NCBI RefSeq assembly: GCF_008329965.1
Contig: NZ_CP036150.1
Span: 434,001 to 498,000, forward strand
DNA: 64,000 nucleotides
Direction: 5' to 3'
From: Oceanispirochaeta crateris
Lineage (GTDB): Bacteria > Spirochaetota > Spirochaetia > DSM-2461
Shown here: positions 31,475-41,001 of the stretch, piece after piece
Numbering within the stretch: position 1 is the stretch's first letter
How the letters are laid out: the number at the start of each line of letters is the position of its first letter
Position numbers and translations under genes: made by a program
The notes under the pieces: model-generated
Seen by the model: only the letters and a program-made list of their open reading frames with translations
Databases searched by the model: none
What the model was told of the DNA's origin: nothing

Positions 31475-33214
31475 ATGAGCGCTGTACTTATCATGGTACT
31501 AGCCTTCGCAGGTTACATTATTGCGTACCGTTTGTATGGAGAATTTATTGGAAAGAAAATTTTTCAACTCTCCAACAAGAATCAGACCCCTGCAGAAGAG
31601 TTTGAAGACGGTGTAGACTATGTACCGACAAAAAAAGGCATTATCTTTGGTCATCACTTTACTTCTATTGCTGGTACCGGCCCCATTGTTGGTCCCGCAA
31701 TCGGTGTCATCTGGGGATGGCTGCCTGCTCTTATCTGGGTCGTTGTCGGTTCTATTGTTATGGGTGCCGTCCATGACTTTTCTGCACTGATTATGTCGCT
31801 GAGAACGCAGGGAAAATCCATATCGGAAATTGCATCACAGTATATAAGCAAACGTATCCGCGTTGCTTTCTTTCTGATTGTATTTATCGAATTGTGGCTT
31901 TTCCTTGCTATTCTCGGTATGATTATTGCTGTTATTTTCCATATGTACCCGGAAGCCGTATTTCCTGTATGGATGGAAATACCTATTGCCTTGGCATTGG
32001 GTTATGCCGTTTATAGAAAAAATGCACATGTTGTCAGAACTACCATTCTAGCAGTTATTGCCATGTATATTACCGTTGTCCTCGGTCATTTTATTCCGAT
32101 GGATATGCCTATGATAGGATCTATGCCTGCCACAGGTACATGGACCTTGATTCTTTTTGCGTATGCCTTTATTGCATCAACTCTTCCTGTAACAACACTT
32201 CTACAGCCTCGTGACTATATCAATGCCTGGGAACTCTTCATTGCTATGGGCTTGCTCATTGTTGGGATAATCGTCTCGGCTTTTAATGGATTGTCAGTTG
32301 TAGCTCCTGCAGTACAGTCCCATCCTGAAGGAGCGCCATCAATGTGGCCCTTCCTCTTTATTACAATTGCCTGTGGTGCTATTTCCGGTTTTCATGCTGT
32401 TGTTGCCTCTGGAACTACCGCTAAACAGGTTGCTCATGAAGATGACGCCATGTTTGTTGGGTATGGTTCGATGCTGATGGAAGGTGCTTTGGCTGTTCTG
32501 GTAATCATTGCAACGGTAGCAGGGATCGGTCTTGCCGCTAAGGGAGATGTGGGATCTGTTACCGGTTTGGCCAAATGGACAGAACACTATGCTTCCTGGG
32601 GATCTGCTGCGGGTCTCGGTGCTAAAGTGGGAGCCTTTGTAGAAGGTTCTGCCAATATGATTACTTTTCTAGGAATCCCTAAATATCTGGGTATTATTAT
32701 AATGGGTGTTTTTGTAGCTTCCTTTGCCGGAACCTCATTAGATACAACCACTCGTCTCCAACGTTATGTCATTCAAGAGCTTCTTGGTGCCAACCGTGTC
32801 GGTGCTACCGATTCAAAGAGTTTCTTTACCAATAAATATGGTGCTACCTTATTGGCATTGATTACTGCTGGTATTCTGGCCTTTTCATCCGGGGTTGATG
32901 GAAAGGGTGCCCTCACTCTGTGGCCTCTTTTCGGTGCCAATAACCAAACACTGGCGGCTCTTGCACTTTTTACAGCCTCAGTTTACTTGAAAAAACGTGG
33001 TGGAAAGGGATTCCTTGTGACCCTTCTTCCCGCTTGTTTTATGCTGTTTATGACAATGTGGGCATTGATCCTCAACCAAGCCAGCTATATGGCTGGTGGA
33101 CAAGTCATGCTGGGAGTCATAAACATTGTGATTATTGCTATCGTTGTTTTTGTAGCCATAGAAAGTATTTTGGCCCTTTCTAAGAAACAACCAGTTGTTG
33201 CCACTCAGGCTTGA
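31475..33214 (+). CDS. cstA: Carbon starvation protein CstA family transporter
   Basis: 579 aa with about 15 membrane segments. The N-terminal DGVDYVPTKKGIIFGHHFTS and IAGTGPIVGPAIGVIWGW are the CstA signature; DFSALIMSLRTQGKSI and the later LDTTTRLQRYVIQEL, GANNQTLAALALF also fit. CstA proteins import peptides or pyruvate at low carbon. It is shorter than the E. coli protein, as in many non-enteric members. First of a rightward group with two small genes and an ArsA-like ATPase. Confidence 0.93.
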   Translation: MSAVLIMVLAFAGYIIAYRLYGEFIGKKIFQLSNKNQTPAEEFEDGVDYVPTKKGIIFGHHFTSIAGTGPIVGPAIGVIWGWLPALIWVVVGSIVMGAVHDFSALIMSLRTQGKSISEIASQYISKRIRVAFFLIVFIELWLFLAILGMIIAVIFHMYPEAVFPVWMEIPIALALGYAVYRKNAHVVRTTILAVIAMYITVVLGHFIPMDMPMIGSMPATGTWTLILFAYAFIASTLPVTTLLQPRDYINAWELFIAMGLLIVGIIVSAFNGLSVVAPAVQSHPEGAPSMWPFLFITIACGAISGFHAVVASGTTAKQVAHEDDAMFVGYGSMLMEGALAVLVIIATVAGIGLAAKGDVGSVTGLAKWTEHYASWGSAAGLGAKVGAFVEGSANMITFLGIPKYLGIIIMGVFVASFAGTSLDTTTRLQRYVIQELLGANRVGATDSKSFFTNKYGATLLALITAGILAFSSGVDGKGALTLWPLFGANNQTLAALALFTASVYLKKRGGKGFLVTLLPACFMLFMTMWALILNQASYMAGGQVMLGVINIVIIAIVVFVAIESILALSKKQPVVATQA

Positions 33215-33227
33215 TATTTTTGTTTTG

Positions 33228-33259
33228 CGGTCTGTCTGATTTTTAATCGGTCAGACCGT
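33228..33259 (+). terminator. Hairpin after cstA
   Basis: CGGTCTGTCTGAT and ATCGGTCAGACCG pair around TTTTA with one mismatch. No T run follows, so it may stabilise the cstA message or partly stop transcription before the next gene. Confidence 0.45.
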
Positions 33260-33279
33260 ATTCTTATAAGGTGGGCATC

Positions 33280-33720
33280 ATGCTGGAGAAGGCATTAAAA
33301 AAAATAAATAGACTGACATGGATACACATTTCTGTAATCACAGTCCTTTTGATTACACTGACAATCTTTCAAAAAATCGAGGTTTCTTCATGGGGAGCAA
33401 ACCGGATTAATTCGGTGATTGGCCTTCTAGGAGCAGCCATCTTTTCTGTGGCTCTGCCGATTCTTATCAGAACTCTGGAATATCAGAGGAGTGTTAAGAA
33501 TGCCGGTATGAGTGTCAGTCGCTTCAGGAGGATGAAAACCCTATCTCTCTATTCTGTAGATTTGGGAGCTCTCTTCGCTTTGTTTTCCTGGTATATTCCG
33601 ATTTATCGATATCACATGTATCTGGCTATATTAATGGGGATATATGGAATCTACTCTGTTTTGCCTATCAAGGGTGGAAATAAACAGGATATCAGAGGCT
33701 TTGGAGTTTTAGATGAATAA
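33280..33720 (+). CDS. Four-helix membrane protein of unknown function
   Basis: 146 aa; the ATG at 33280 follows AAGGTGG. Four hydrophobic segments (ISVITVLLITLTIF; VIGLLGAAIFSVALPILI; LGALFALFSWYI; LAILMGIYGIYSVL) with short loops. No family recognised. Its end overlaps the next gene, and both follow cstA closely, so a helper role for CstA is possible. Confidence 0.65.
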   Translation: MLEKALKKINRLTWIHISVITVLLITLTIFQKIEVSSWGANRINSVIGLLGAAIFSVALPILIRTLEYQRSVKNAGMSVSRFRRMKTLSLYSVDLGALFALFSWYIPIYRYHMYLAILMGIYGIYSVLPIKGGNKQDIRGFGVLDE

Positions 33721-33997
33721 AACCAATTTTTTGGTATCCATAAAAGGCTTTCTGAACGGTTTTGCGCAGGCTATGAACCATAAAGCAACATCTCAGATTG
33801 CTTATGAGATCACTGAAATGGAACATTCTTTTGCTCTGATGTTGTATGGTAATTTTGTGGGTTTCCCGTCGCCGCCCATGGCCATTGCTTTAGAACTTCT
33901 TCCTGTAATGCAGGGAGATTTGGAAAAGATTCTTACCCGGGCTTCTCAGACAGGTAATGGATTGAGTGAACTGGCCAGTGTCATGGGGGAACCTTGA
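33713..33997 (+). CDS. Small protein of cstA-arsA neighbourhood (94 aa)
   Basis: Starts within the preceding gene and ends on the ArsA-like start (TGATG overlap). NHKATSQIAYEITEMEHSFA and LYGNFVGFPSPPMAIALELL are its most conserved-looking parts. Small genes with this look sit between cstA and an ArsA-type ATPase in other bacteria; from memory, NCBI names one such family cory-CC-star, which I cannot check here. Confidence 0.55.
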   Translation: MNKTNFLVSIKGFLNGFAQAMNHKATSQIAYEITEMEHSFALMLYGNFVGFPSPPMAIALELLPVMQGDLEKILTRASQTGNGLSELASVMGEP

Positions 33998-34890
33998 TGG
34001 GAAAAATTCAAATTTTTATTGGTAAGGGAGGAGTTGGTAAATCCACCAGCTCTTCACTTTTTGCGGTTCGTTCTAGTGAGGAGGGAACCATAACTTTGCT
34101 TGACTCATTTGACCCTGCTCATAATTTGCATGACATTTTTGAAACAAAGTTTTCAGGAAAAGAAAAAAAGGTTTTGAATAATCTTTTTGTGCGTGAAACT
34201 GATATGAATAAGATCAGTCAATCCTATATGAAGAGTGTTAAAAAAAATCTTAAAAGTTTATATCACTATCAGCAAGCTCTGAATATTGATAAGTATTTTA
34301 ATATTTTAAAGTTTGCTCCCGGAATGGAAGAGTATGCGGCATGGTTAGCACTGGAGGCATGCTATGACGATACACACTTCGATCATATTATTATTGACAC
34401 ACCCCCAACAGCGCTGACAATGAAAACTCTTGCTCTCAGTTCGGTAAATCTTCTTTGGTTGCGCCAGCTTGAGGCCATGCGTAAAGAAATTATTGAAAAA
34501 AAGAATTCTGTGGGAAGAATACGGAAGGAAAATCTGGATCAGTTGGATGATGATCCTGTTTATATTCGGCTGCAAAAGATGAAAACACGCTATGAAAAAA
34601 TGTTGAGGGAATTACAGGACAGAGAGAGAACCGAAATCGTTTTAATTCTAAATGAGGATGAATTAAGTTTTTCAGAATCCATTCAAATTAAGGAAGATTT
34701 AACAAAACTGGGAATTAGCATCGCTAGAGTTATTATTAATAAGGGCGAAATTAGTTCAATACGGACAAAAGCTATTGCCCGGGAATTTGTTGAGTCAGAG
34801 ATTGATATCATTGAAGACTATGGTCAGTCCATCACTGGTTTTGATGATCTAAAGGAGCACTCCCAGCAGATCCAAAGGGTTGAAAAGTAA
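33997..34890 (+). CDS. ArsA/GET3-like P-loop ATPase
   Basis: 297 aa; the start is ATG 33997, overlapping the previous stop. IFIGKGGVGKSTSSSL is the deviant Walker A of the ArsA/MinD class, LLDSFDPAHNL the switch region and HIIIDTPPTALTMKTL the switch II. The Cys residues that bind arsenite in true ArsA are not evident and no ars genes are near. Single-domain members of this class deliver membrane proteins or power partner proteins; here the partner may be CstA or the small genes before it. Confidence 0.85.
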   Translation: MGKIQIFIGKGGVGKSTSSSLFAVRSSEEGTITLLDSFDPAHNLHDIFETKFSGKEKKVLNNLFVRETDMNKISQSYMKSVKKNLKSLYHYQQALNIDKYFNILKFAPGMEEYAAWLALEACYDDTHFDHIIIDTPPTALTMKTLALSSVNLLWLRQLEAMRKEIIEKKNSVGRIRKENLDQLDDDPVYIRLQKMKTRYEKMLRELQDRERTEIVLILNEDELSFSESIQIKEDLTKLGISIARVIINKGEISSIRTKAIAREFVESEIDIIEDYGQSITGFDDLKEHSQQIQRVEK

Positions 34891-35119
34891 ATTCAGAGCG
34901 CAACGACCGGTGTGGGGATTATCTGAAATAAGGTTGATATATCCAAATATCTTTTTAGATCAAGACCAGAGGGAACATGAATAGACTCCTTTGGGGCAGC
35001 AGAACGCTAATCATCTTTTTCAAATAAAATATATAAAAATGTTCTATGTAGCATTAAACAAACTCATTTTAGAGTTTCGTTATTTTCTATGTAGATCTTC
35101 GCTATAAATAAAATAATAT

Positions 35120-35175
35120 ATAATATAAATTATATGTGACTGACGCATATATATGTTACATGCATCTTGAGGAGG
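35120..35175 (+). promoter_or_regulatory. Probable PadR operator/promoter region
   Basis: TATATGT, ATATATATG and ATGTTACATGCAT dyads cluster just before the PadR gene, which has a GAGGAGG ribosome site. PadR proteins bind ATGT...ACAT sites and commonly repress themselves. Confidence 0.45.
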
Positions 35176-35182
35176 GATTGGT

Positions 35183-35524
35183 ATGGGTGCATTTCAACAT
35201 GGCCATCATGCCCAGGCTTTTATTTTATTAGCGTTAACAGAAGGACCGTCTTACGGAGTGAAGCTGCATGAGCGCATTGAAAAGAAAATTCCGGGTAACA
35301 AGCTTGATAGGCCTTTCTTGTACCGGACTTTAAACCGTTTGGAAAGGGAAGGAAAGGTCAATCTTCATCTTGATGATTCACAGAGTGGACCAGTTAGAAA
35401 GTATTATAGTCTGACAGAAAGAGGGTGGAATGAATTGGCAGAATTTGAGAAAGATATTCGGTTCCGGGTTAAGACCCTTAGCTTTTTTCTGGATGAATAT
35501 GGAAGGATTATGAAGGGGAAATAA
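35183..35524 (+). CDS. PadR family transcriptional regulator
   Basis: 113 aa winged helix: AFILLALTEGPSYGVKLHER, LDRPFLYRTLNRLEREGKVN and GPVRKYYSLTERGWNEL are the PadR core. The usual C-terminal dimer helix is short. The stop overlaps the start of the first half-permease, so the regulator and transporter form one operon, probably autoregulated. Confidence 0.88.
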   Translation: MGAFQHGHHAQAFILLALTEGPSYGVKLHERIEKKIPGNKLDRPFLYRTLNRLEREGKVNLHLDDSQSGPVRKYYSLTERGWNELAEFEKDIRFRVKTLSFFLDEYGRIMKGK

Positions 35525-36012
35525 TGGAATCTATTCTTTACTATTTAGCGGCACTTGTTCTGCTGATAATCACCTTAGTGAAAGACAAAAATAAGGCTAG
35601 GATGGCTCTGCAGAAGTCTCTTAAGGTTTTTTTGCACCTGCTGCCTCAGATGTCATTTATAATGTTATTAATGGGCTTGAGTCTGGCTGTATTTTCTCCA
35701 GAAGCTATTTCAGGAATCATTGGTTCAGATTCGGGTGTAACAGGTGTTGCCATTGCTGTCTTGGTTGGTGCGGTGACTTTGATTCCCAGTTTTATAACCA
35801 TTCCCTTAGGAGCCACTCTTATTGAAAGTGGTGCGGGATTGGCCCAAGTTACCGGTTTTATATCTGCTTTGATGGGAATCGGATTTGTAACTTATCCAGT
35901 GGAAAAAAAGTATTTTGGCCGAAAATTTGCCCTTTACCGGAATATCGGAGCCTTTTTTATGACTGTTTTATTCGTAATAATTGTTTCAATCACTCTGGGT
36001 GATGCCTTATGA
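35524..36012 (+). CDS. Half-size permease, N-terminal partner (DUF318-like)
   Basis: 162 aa with about four to five membrane helices (LVLLIITLV; MSFIMLLMGLSLAVF; VTLIPSFITIPLGATLIE; MTVLFVIIVSITLG). It resembles predicted permeases of the YraQ/DUF318 type split in two genes. The start touches the PadR stop, and the end overlaps the second half by 4 bp. Substrate not evident; some family members are linked to metal or arsenic export. Confidence 0.65.
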   Translation: MESILYYLAALVLLIITLVKDKNKARMALQKSLKVFLHLLPQMSFIMLLMGLSLAVFSPEAISGIIGSDSGVTGVAIAVLVGAVTLIPSFITIPLGATLIESGAGLAQVTGFISALMGIGFVTYPVEKKYFGRKFALYRNIGAFFMTVLFVIIVSITLGDAL

Positions 36013-36539
36013 AAGGTCTAAAAGATTATGCTCTAACCCTATTGATGCTCATCATTTTAGGAGTCCTTTTCTTTATTAAAAAGGATACGGCTACTTCCGC
36101 CCTTCAGATCTCTTTATCCAGTGTGGGAAGCATGTTGAAGATTCTCCCTCCCATCTTGATTACCATGAATCTTCTGGATGTACTCATTCCTAAAGAGGTG
36201 GTAATAAGACACATGGGACATGACGCTGGGCTGAAAGGCTATCTCTGGGCTCTTATTTTGGCTACCTTTGCTGCGGGGCCACTGTATGCTGCATTTCCCA
36301 TTGCTGCCTTGTTGGGGAAGAAAGATGCCCGTTTATCCTATTTAATCTTTTTTCTGGGGATGTGGACCGTAACAAAGTTACCTGTATTTACTTATGAATT
36401 GGAATTTTTCGGTGTTCCTTTTACGAGTATTCATGTCGTAACAGGTATCATATTCTACTACTTTCTATCGATCATTCTAGAAAAGGTCTTTCTTAAAAAT
36501 GAGAAACAGCACATATACAGATCTTTGGCTGAAGTCTAA
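36009..36539 (+). CDS. Half-size permease, C-terminal partner (DUF318-like)
   Basis: 176 aa membrane protein with about five helices. ILPPILITMNLLDVLIPKEV, IRHMGHDAGLKGYLWALILA and TFAAGPLYAAFPIAALLGKK are typical of the DUF318 half that carries a conserved glycine-proline segment. It presumably forms a complex with the product of the overlapping gene before it. Confidence 0.65.
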   Translation: MKGLKDYALTLLMLIILGVLFFIKKDTATSALQISLSSVGSMLKILPPILITMNLLDVLIPKEVVIRHMGHDAGLKGYLWALILATFAAGPLYAAFPIAALLGKKDARLSYLIFFLGMWTVTKLPVFTYELEFFGVPFTSIHVVTGIIFYYFLSIILEKVFLKNEKQHIYRSLAEV

Positions 36540-36618
36540 ATCAAAAAAAGTCTGTAAGAGAGCTTTGTGTTTCATTTAAAAGGTTCTCCCACGAAGAGCT
36601 ATGGATTCGCTCCCTTTG

Positions 36619-37773
36619 TCAGTTGACAGGGGCTGTTGATCCTCTTTTTATCAGATGCACCGGTACTAATATCTTGAAATTATCATGAACATCCTTTCTT
36701 ATTTTATTATTAAGAATCCAGACGGCAGTTCTGCATATTGTTTCAATATTAGAATGAATTGTCGTGAGATCAGGATAAACATATTTAGCCTGAGAAATAT
36801 TGTCAAAGCCGATTAAACTTATATCGTCGGGAACGTTGTATCCTGATTCGTTGATAACCTTCATCGCACTAATCGCCATTTCATCGTTGAAGGCAAATAT
36901 AGCAGTGGGTAGATCTTTTTTATTCTTTTCAAGAAGATCCTGAGTTTGAAAAATCGCTTTATCTGCCAGCCAATTTGCGTTGCGGATATACTTTTTATCG
37001 ATTTGCAATTCTGATTCACCCAGGGCAATGGTAAATCCGGCTAAGCGCTGACGACAGGACATATCCTCCGTATTTCCTGTGATCAGTCCTATTTTACGAT
37101 GACCTAATTCAATTAGATGTTTTCCTGCAAGATAGCCCCCTGTATAGTTATCAGGAACAACAGAGACCGCCTCGGTATAATCATTATTTACTGTAATAAA
37201 AGGTATATTGTTTTCTGAAACATAGTGAAGATGTTTCTCTGAGACTCCGTAACTAGCAAAAATGATCCCCGCATAGGTCTGCTGTTTCAGTAAATCTTCA
37301 ATATTATCGTTTTCACTGATCGTTGAATAAATCGTCTTATAGCCATTCCTTTTCAGTTCATTTTCCAGATTAAAGAACATCAGGGAATAATATGGTTGGG
37401 TTAATCGATCCATATTTTCCTTTGTTTTAGGAAGAAAAAATAAGATCGTATCACTCTTTTTTAAATTGGAGCTGGCATTCTTCACTTTTTCAGTACTGAT
37501 AACCTTAGCTCCAAGGCCTTGGAACTTTTGGACAAAACCATCATCTACGAGTAATCCTAGAGCTTTTCTTACTGTGGTTCTTTCTACCGAATACATTCGA
37601 CCTATCTCTTTTTCAGAGGGGAGCATTTCATCCAGTGCAAATTCTCCTTTTGTGATCTTATTCACAAGATTTTCATAAACCTCTAGATAGCGATATTTTT
37701 TCTTGGATTTATTATCCACAGTTTTATAATTCCTTTGAATATTTAGATTTAAAATTACCAGTTCTTCAGTCAT
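36619..37773 (-). CDS. GntR-LacI hybrid regulator (AraR-like)
   Basis: 384 aa. Residues about 25-95 form a GntR winged helix (MLPSEKEIGRMYSVERTTVR, KALGLLVDDGFVQKF); residues 105-380 form a LacI/periplasmic-binding sugar-sensing domain (GIIFASYGVSEKHL; SLIGFDNISQAKYVYPDLTT). This layout is that of B. subtilis AraR. Divergent from the TRAP operon across 370 bp that holds repeated ACATG motifs, so it probably represses that operon until its sugar is present. Confidence 0.88.
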   Translation of the reverse strand: MTEELVILNLNIQRNYKTVDNKSKKKYRYLEVYENLVNKITKGEFALDEMLPSEKEIGRMYSVERTTVRKALGLLVDDGFVQKFQGLGAKVISTEKVKNASSNLKKSDTILFFLPKTKENMDRLTQPYYSLMFFNLENELKRNGYKTIYSTISENDNIEDLLKQQTYAGIIFASYGVSEKHLHYVSENNIPFITVNNDYTEAVSVVPDNYTGGYLAGKHLIELGHRKIGLITGNTEDMSCRQRLAGFTIALGESELQIDKKYIRNANWLADKAIFQTQDLLEKNKKDLPTAIFAFNDEMAISAMKVINESGYNVPDDISLIGFDNISQAKYVYPDLTTIHSNIETICRTAVWILNNKIRKDVHDNFKILVPVHLIKRGSTAPVN

Positions 37774-38142
37774 TGAGCAAATACAGAATTTTATTCTATC
37801 AACACATCCTCAATGGCTCAACAAGAAAATATCTTATTGGCTGAAGCAAAATAAAGCTCCCTGGTACCGAGGTGCCAACTAAAGCAATAGGGATACAATG
37901 TAAAATAGCACTCTCTGGTCTTCATATTAACATGCTAAAAAAGCCCATGTAAAAGATACATGTACTTAAATATAATGATACATGGTTCATGAAATGTCAA
38001 TTAAAATACGTTTAAATGCTTTTTCGTTTGAATATATATTCAGTTTATAAAAAAAAAGTTGCGTTCAGGTAAAACCTATGGTAGCGTAAATAGAACATGG
38101 TTTACAACATGTACCGTTGTATGAAAAAAATGGAGGATTCAG
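37774..38142. promoter_or_regulatory. Divergent regulator/TRAP control region with ACATG repeats
   Basis: ACATGTAC occurs at 37958-37965 and 38107-38114, and ACATGGTT at 37980-37987 and 38095-38102, giving one pair in each half of the region. Repeats at this spacing suit a dimeric AraR-like repressor that loops DNA. A ribosome site TGGAGG precedes the TRAP gene. Confidence 0.5.
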
Positions 38143-39141
38143 ATGAAGAAATTGATTTTAATGATGGTTCTTTTTGCAATGACCATTCCCGTTTTCTCAG
38201 AGGGAGCACAAGATTCGGGTACAGAAGCAAAAAAAGGTGAATACGTACTGAAAATGGCAACACCCAGCAACCCTGCAGACAACAATGTTAAAGCCTTTTA
38301 CTTTTTTGAAAAAAATGTTGAGGACGCTACCAATGGAATCATTGATGTACAGGTTTTTGACAGTGGACAACTGGGCGACCACGCTGACTATATTGCCGGA
38401 CTGCAGATTGGAAGCATACAGGGCGCAGAAATCAATACATCCTTCCTTAGCTCCATAGATCCAGCTTTTATGATCTTTGATCTTCCCTATATTGTCGAAG
38501 GAATGGACCATGAAAGAGCCGTTCTCGATGCAGGATTGGATGAAACTCTTTCCGCAATTCTTGAAAAGAAAGCAAATATAACGATCGGTGGATGGATGAT
38601 CAGAAGTCCTAGGAGTGTTTACAGTTCCAGAGGTCCCATAAACACAGCAGATGACTTTAAAGGCCTTAAAATCAGAGTTATGGATAGTCCCATTATGATC
38701 AGAACAATGGAACTATTAGAAGCTACACCTGTACCTGTTGCCGCTTCAGAAAGATATATGGCTCTGCAGACAAAGGTTGTTGATGCTGCCGAAAACTCTC
38801 CTGCCATTGTTGTTGCACAAAAAGAGTTTGAAGTTACACAGTATCTCTCTTTGACAGAGCATTTCTGTACACCCAATACTATTGTATTTGACAAAAACTT
38901 CCTGGACAGCCTTCCTGCTGAACTGAAAACTATTGTCCTCGACGAAGCAGCCAAGGCAGGTTTGTATGCACAGGATCTTGATCAAGAAGGACTTATGGAA
39001 ACATTGGCAACTCTTGAGAGCGCAGGAATGACCATAGTCTCTGATGTAGATAAGGCTTCCTTCAAAAAGAAACTGCAACCTCTTTACAACGACTATTCCG
39101 ATCAAATTGGAAGCGATATCATTGCAGCATTTTTAAAATAA
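38143..39141 (+). CDS. dctP: TRAP transporter substrate-binding protein (DctP)
   Basis: 332 aa exported protein: the signal peptide MKKLILMMVLFAMTIPVFSE is followed by a low-complexity EGAQDSGTEAKK linker common in spirochete binding proteins. Family signs are VQVFDSGQLGDHADYIAGLQ, FDLPYIVEGMDHERAVLDAG and FKGLKIRVMDSPIM with the ligand-binding Arg. It gives substrate to the DctQM permease encoded next. With FucU and SDR genes downstream, a sugar or sugar acid is the likely ligand. Confidence 0.92.
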   Translation: MKKLILMMVLFAMTIPVFSEGAQDSGTEAKKGEYVLKMATPSNPADNNVKAFYFFEKNVEDATNGIIDVQVFDSGQLGDHADYIAGLQIGSIQGAEINTSFLSSIDPAFMIFDLPYIVEGMDHERAVLDAGLDETLSAILEKKANITIGGWMIRSPRSVYSSRGPINTADDFKGLKIRVMDSPIMIRTMELLEATPVPVAASERYMALQTKVVDAAENSPAIVVAQKEFEVTQYLSLTEHFCTPNTIVFDKNFLDSLPAELKTIVLDEAAKAGLYAQDLDQEGLMETLATLESAGMTIVSDVDKASFKKKLQPLYNDYSDQIGSDIIAAFLK

Positions 39142-39160
39142 TCGAGAGGTATCAGGAGAC

Positions 39161-39643
39161 ATGAGAATGGATAAATTCATAGATATTCTATATGAAAAAA
39201 TTGTAGGTAATCTTATTAAGGTCATAGGACTCATTATGACACTTTCAATTCTAATACAAATTTTTTCCAGAGCCTTTATGAAGGTTCCATTCTCATGGAC
39301 CGAAGAGCTTTCCCGTATCATGTTCATGTGGTTTTGCTTCCTTGGAAGTGGTCTTGCGTTGAAGAAAAAAGCACATTTAGGTATCGACTTCTTTGTAAAT
39401 AAATATGGCCAGAACTTTAAGTATGTTAACCAAATTATCATCAATCTCCTGGTTGGATTCTTTGGTTTTTTCATGGCTTTTTATGGATTCAAAATCGCCA
39501 GGGTAATGCATAAGCAGGTTTCCTCAGTCATGAGAATTCCTATGTCCTATTATTATGCGGTCATCCCGGTCACGGGCATTTTGCTTCTTATATTGTCAAT
39601 TTATTATTTAATCCAAAACTTTAAAAAAGAGAACAGGAGTTAA
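39161..39643 (+). CDS. dctQ: TRAP transporter small permease (DctQ)
   Basis: 160 aa, four membrane helices. PFSWTEELSRIMFMWFCFLG, SGLALKKKAHLGIDFFVNKY are the conserved DctQ motifs. ATG 39161 is near AGGAG; the in-frame ATG at 39167 has better spacing. One base separates it from dctM. Confidence 0.9.
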   Translation: MRMDKFIDILYEKIVGNLIKVIGLIMTLSILIQIFSRAFMKVPFSWTEELSRIMFMWFCFLGSGLALKKKAHLGIDFFVNKYGQNFKYVNQIIINLLVGFFGFFMAFYGFKIARVMHKQVSSVMRIPMSYYYAVIPVTGILLLILSIYYLIQNFKKENRS

Positions 39644-39644
39644 A

Positions 39645-40925
39645 ATGGTAACGATTATATCATTTGCAGTCATGATCGGATTGATGTTTATCAATGTTCC
39701 TATAGCTGTCTGCACGGGTCTGGCTGCAATCGCCGGTATATTTGTTACGGGTAGCGTTCCTTTAATGGTGAGTGTCCAGAGAATGTATGTTGGAATGGAC
39801 TCCTTTACGCTCATAGCCGTACCTTTGTTCATTCTTACAGGACGATTCATGGCTCTAGGTGGAATCACCACAGACCTCATCAACCTGTCTAAGGTCATGG
39901 TTGGTTTTTTAAGAGGAGGTTTAGCCTATATCAATATTGTTTCCAGTATGTTCTTTGCCGGAATCACAGGATCTGCTACATCCGATACTGCCTCTGTGGG
40001 CGGGATTTTAATCCCTGCTATGATTGACAAAGGGTATGATAAAGACTTCTCAGTCGCCGTTACGGCAACTTCATCTACAATTGGAGTTCTTATTCCCCCT
40101 AGTATACCCATGGTCGTGTACGGAGTTGCTTCAGGAGCTTCCATCGCCAAGCTCTTTCTTGGAGGAATGCTGCCGGGTATTTTAGTGGGGATCGCTCTTA
40201 TGATTGTCACTTTTTTTATAGCGGCAAAGAGAGATTACCCTGTCGATTCAAAGATTGAATTCAAGGAAGCGCTCATTATCATCATAAAGAGTATTCCCGC
40301 ACTTCTAACAATCATCATCATATTGGGAGGCATCATCACAGGTTTTTTCACGCCTACCGAAGCTGCAGGGATTGCCGCTCTCTACTCATTCTGTCTTGGT
40401 GTCTTTTATTACAAAGAACTGAAACTTTCCAACATAGGCGATATCTTCATCGAAGTTTCTATTACAACAGGAATGGTCGCCCTGATGATTGCCACAGCTA
40501 GTGCTTTAGGCTGGTTATTTGCCAGTCAGGGAGTTCCAGCTATGCTGGCAAATTTAATTCTGGGTATCACCGGCAATAAAATCATAATAATGCTTATGAT
40601 CAATCTCCTGCTGCTCTTTGTGGGTACTTGGCTTGATTTAAGCCCGGCAGTCATCATTTTTACTCCCATATTGCTTCCTGTCGTGACTGCTTTGGGAATC
40701 GATCCAGTTCATTTTGGCATCATCATGATTATGAACCTGGCTATTGGTCTGTTTACACCCCCTGTGGGAGTCTGTCTCTTTGTGTCCTGCGGAATAGCCG
40801 GTATTAGTATCTCTGACTCGATTAAGGCATTTATACCTTATTTCTTTGCGATGATTGTCATACTTTTACTCATTACCTATATCCCTGGTATTGTCATGTT
40901 AATACCAAATTTCTTTGGCCTGTGA
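39645..40925 (+). CDS. dctM: TRAP transporter large permease (DctM)
   Basis: 426 aa with about 12 helices: the sodium-coupled transport subunit. VPLFILTGRFMALGGITTDL, FFAGITGSATSDTASVGGIL, PPSIPMVVYGVASGASIAKL, and FTPTEAAGIAALYSF are DctM signatures. Confidence 0.93.
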   Translation: MVTIISFAVMIGLMFINVPIAVCTGLAAIAGIFVTGSVPLMVSVQRMYVGMDSFTLIAVPLFILTGRFMALGGITTDLINLSKVMVGFLRGGLAYINIVSSMFFAGITGSATSDTASVGGILIPAMIDKGYDKDFSVAVTATSSTIGVLIPPSIPMVVYGVASGASIAKLFLGGMLPGILVGIALMIVTFFIAAKRDYPVDSKIEFKEALIIIIKSIPALLTIIIILGGIITGFFTPTEAAGIAALYSFCLGVFYYKELKLSNIGDIFIEVSITTGMVALMIATASALGWLFASQGVPAMLANLILGITGNKIIIMLMINLLLLFVGTWLDLSPAVIIFTPILLPVVTALGIDPVHFGIIMIMNLAIGLFTPPVGVCLFVSCGIAGISISDSIKAFIPYFFAMIVILLLITYIPGIVMLIPNFFGL

Positions 40926-41001
40926 TGAACAGTTATCCTATGAAAAATTATATTGAACTCAGTACTTAAGATAAAATAAAGAATAAAAACTGGAGATCGT
41001 C

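Noticed and set aside
33997-34890. Arsenite-export ATPase ArsA
   Set aside because: The P-loop class fits, but no arsenite-binding Cys set is evident, the protein has a single ATPase half and no ars genes are nearby.
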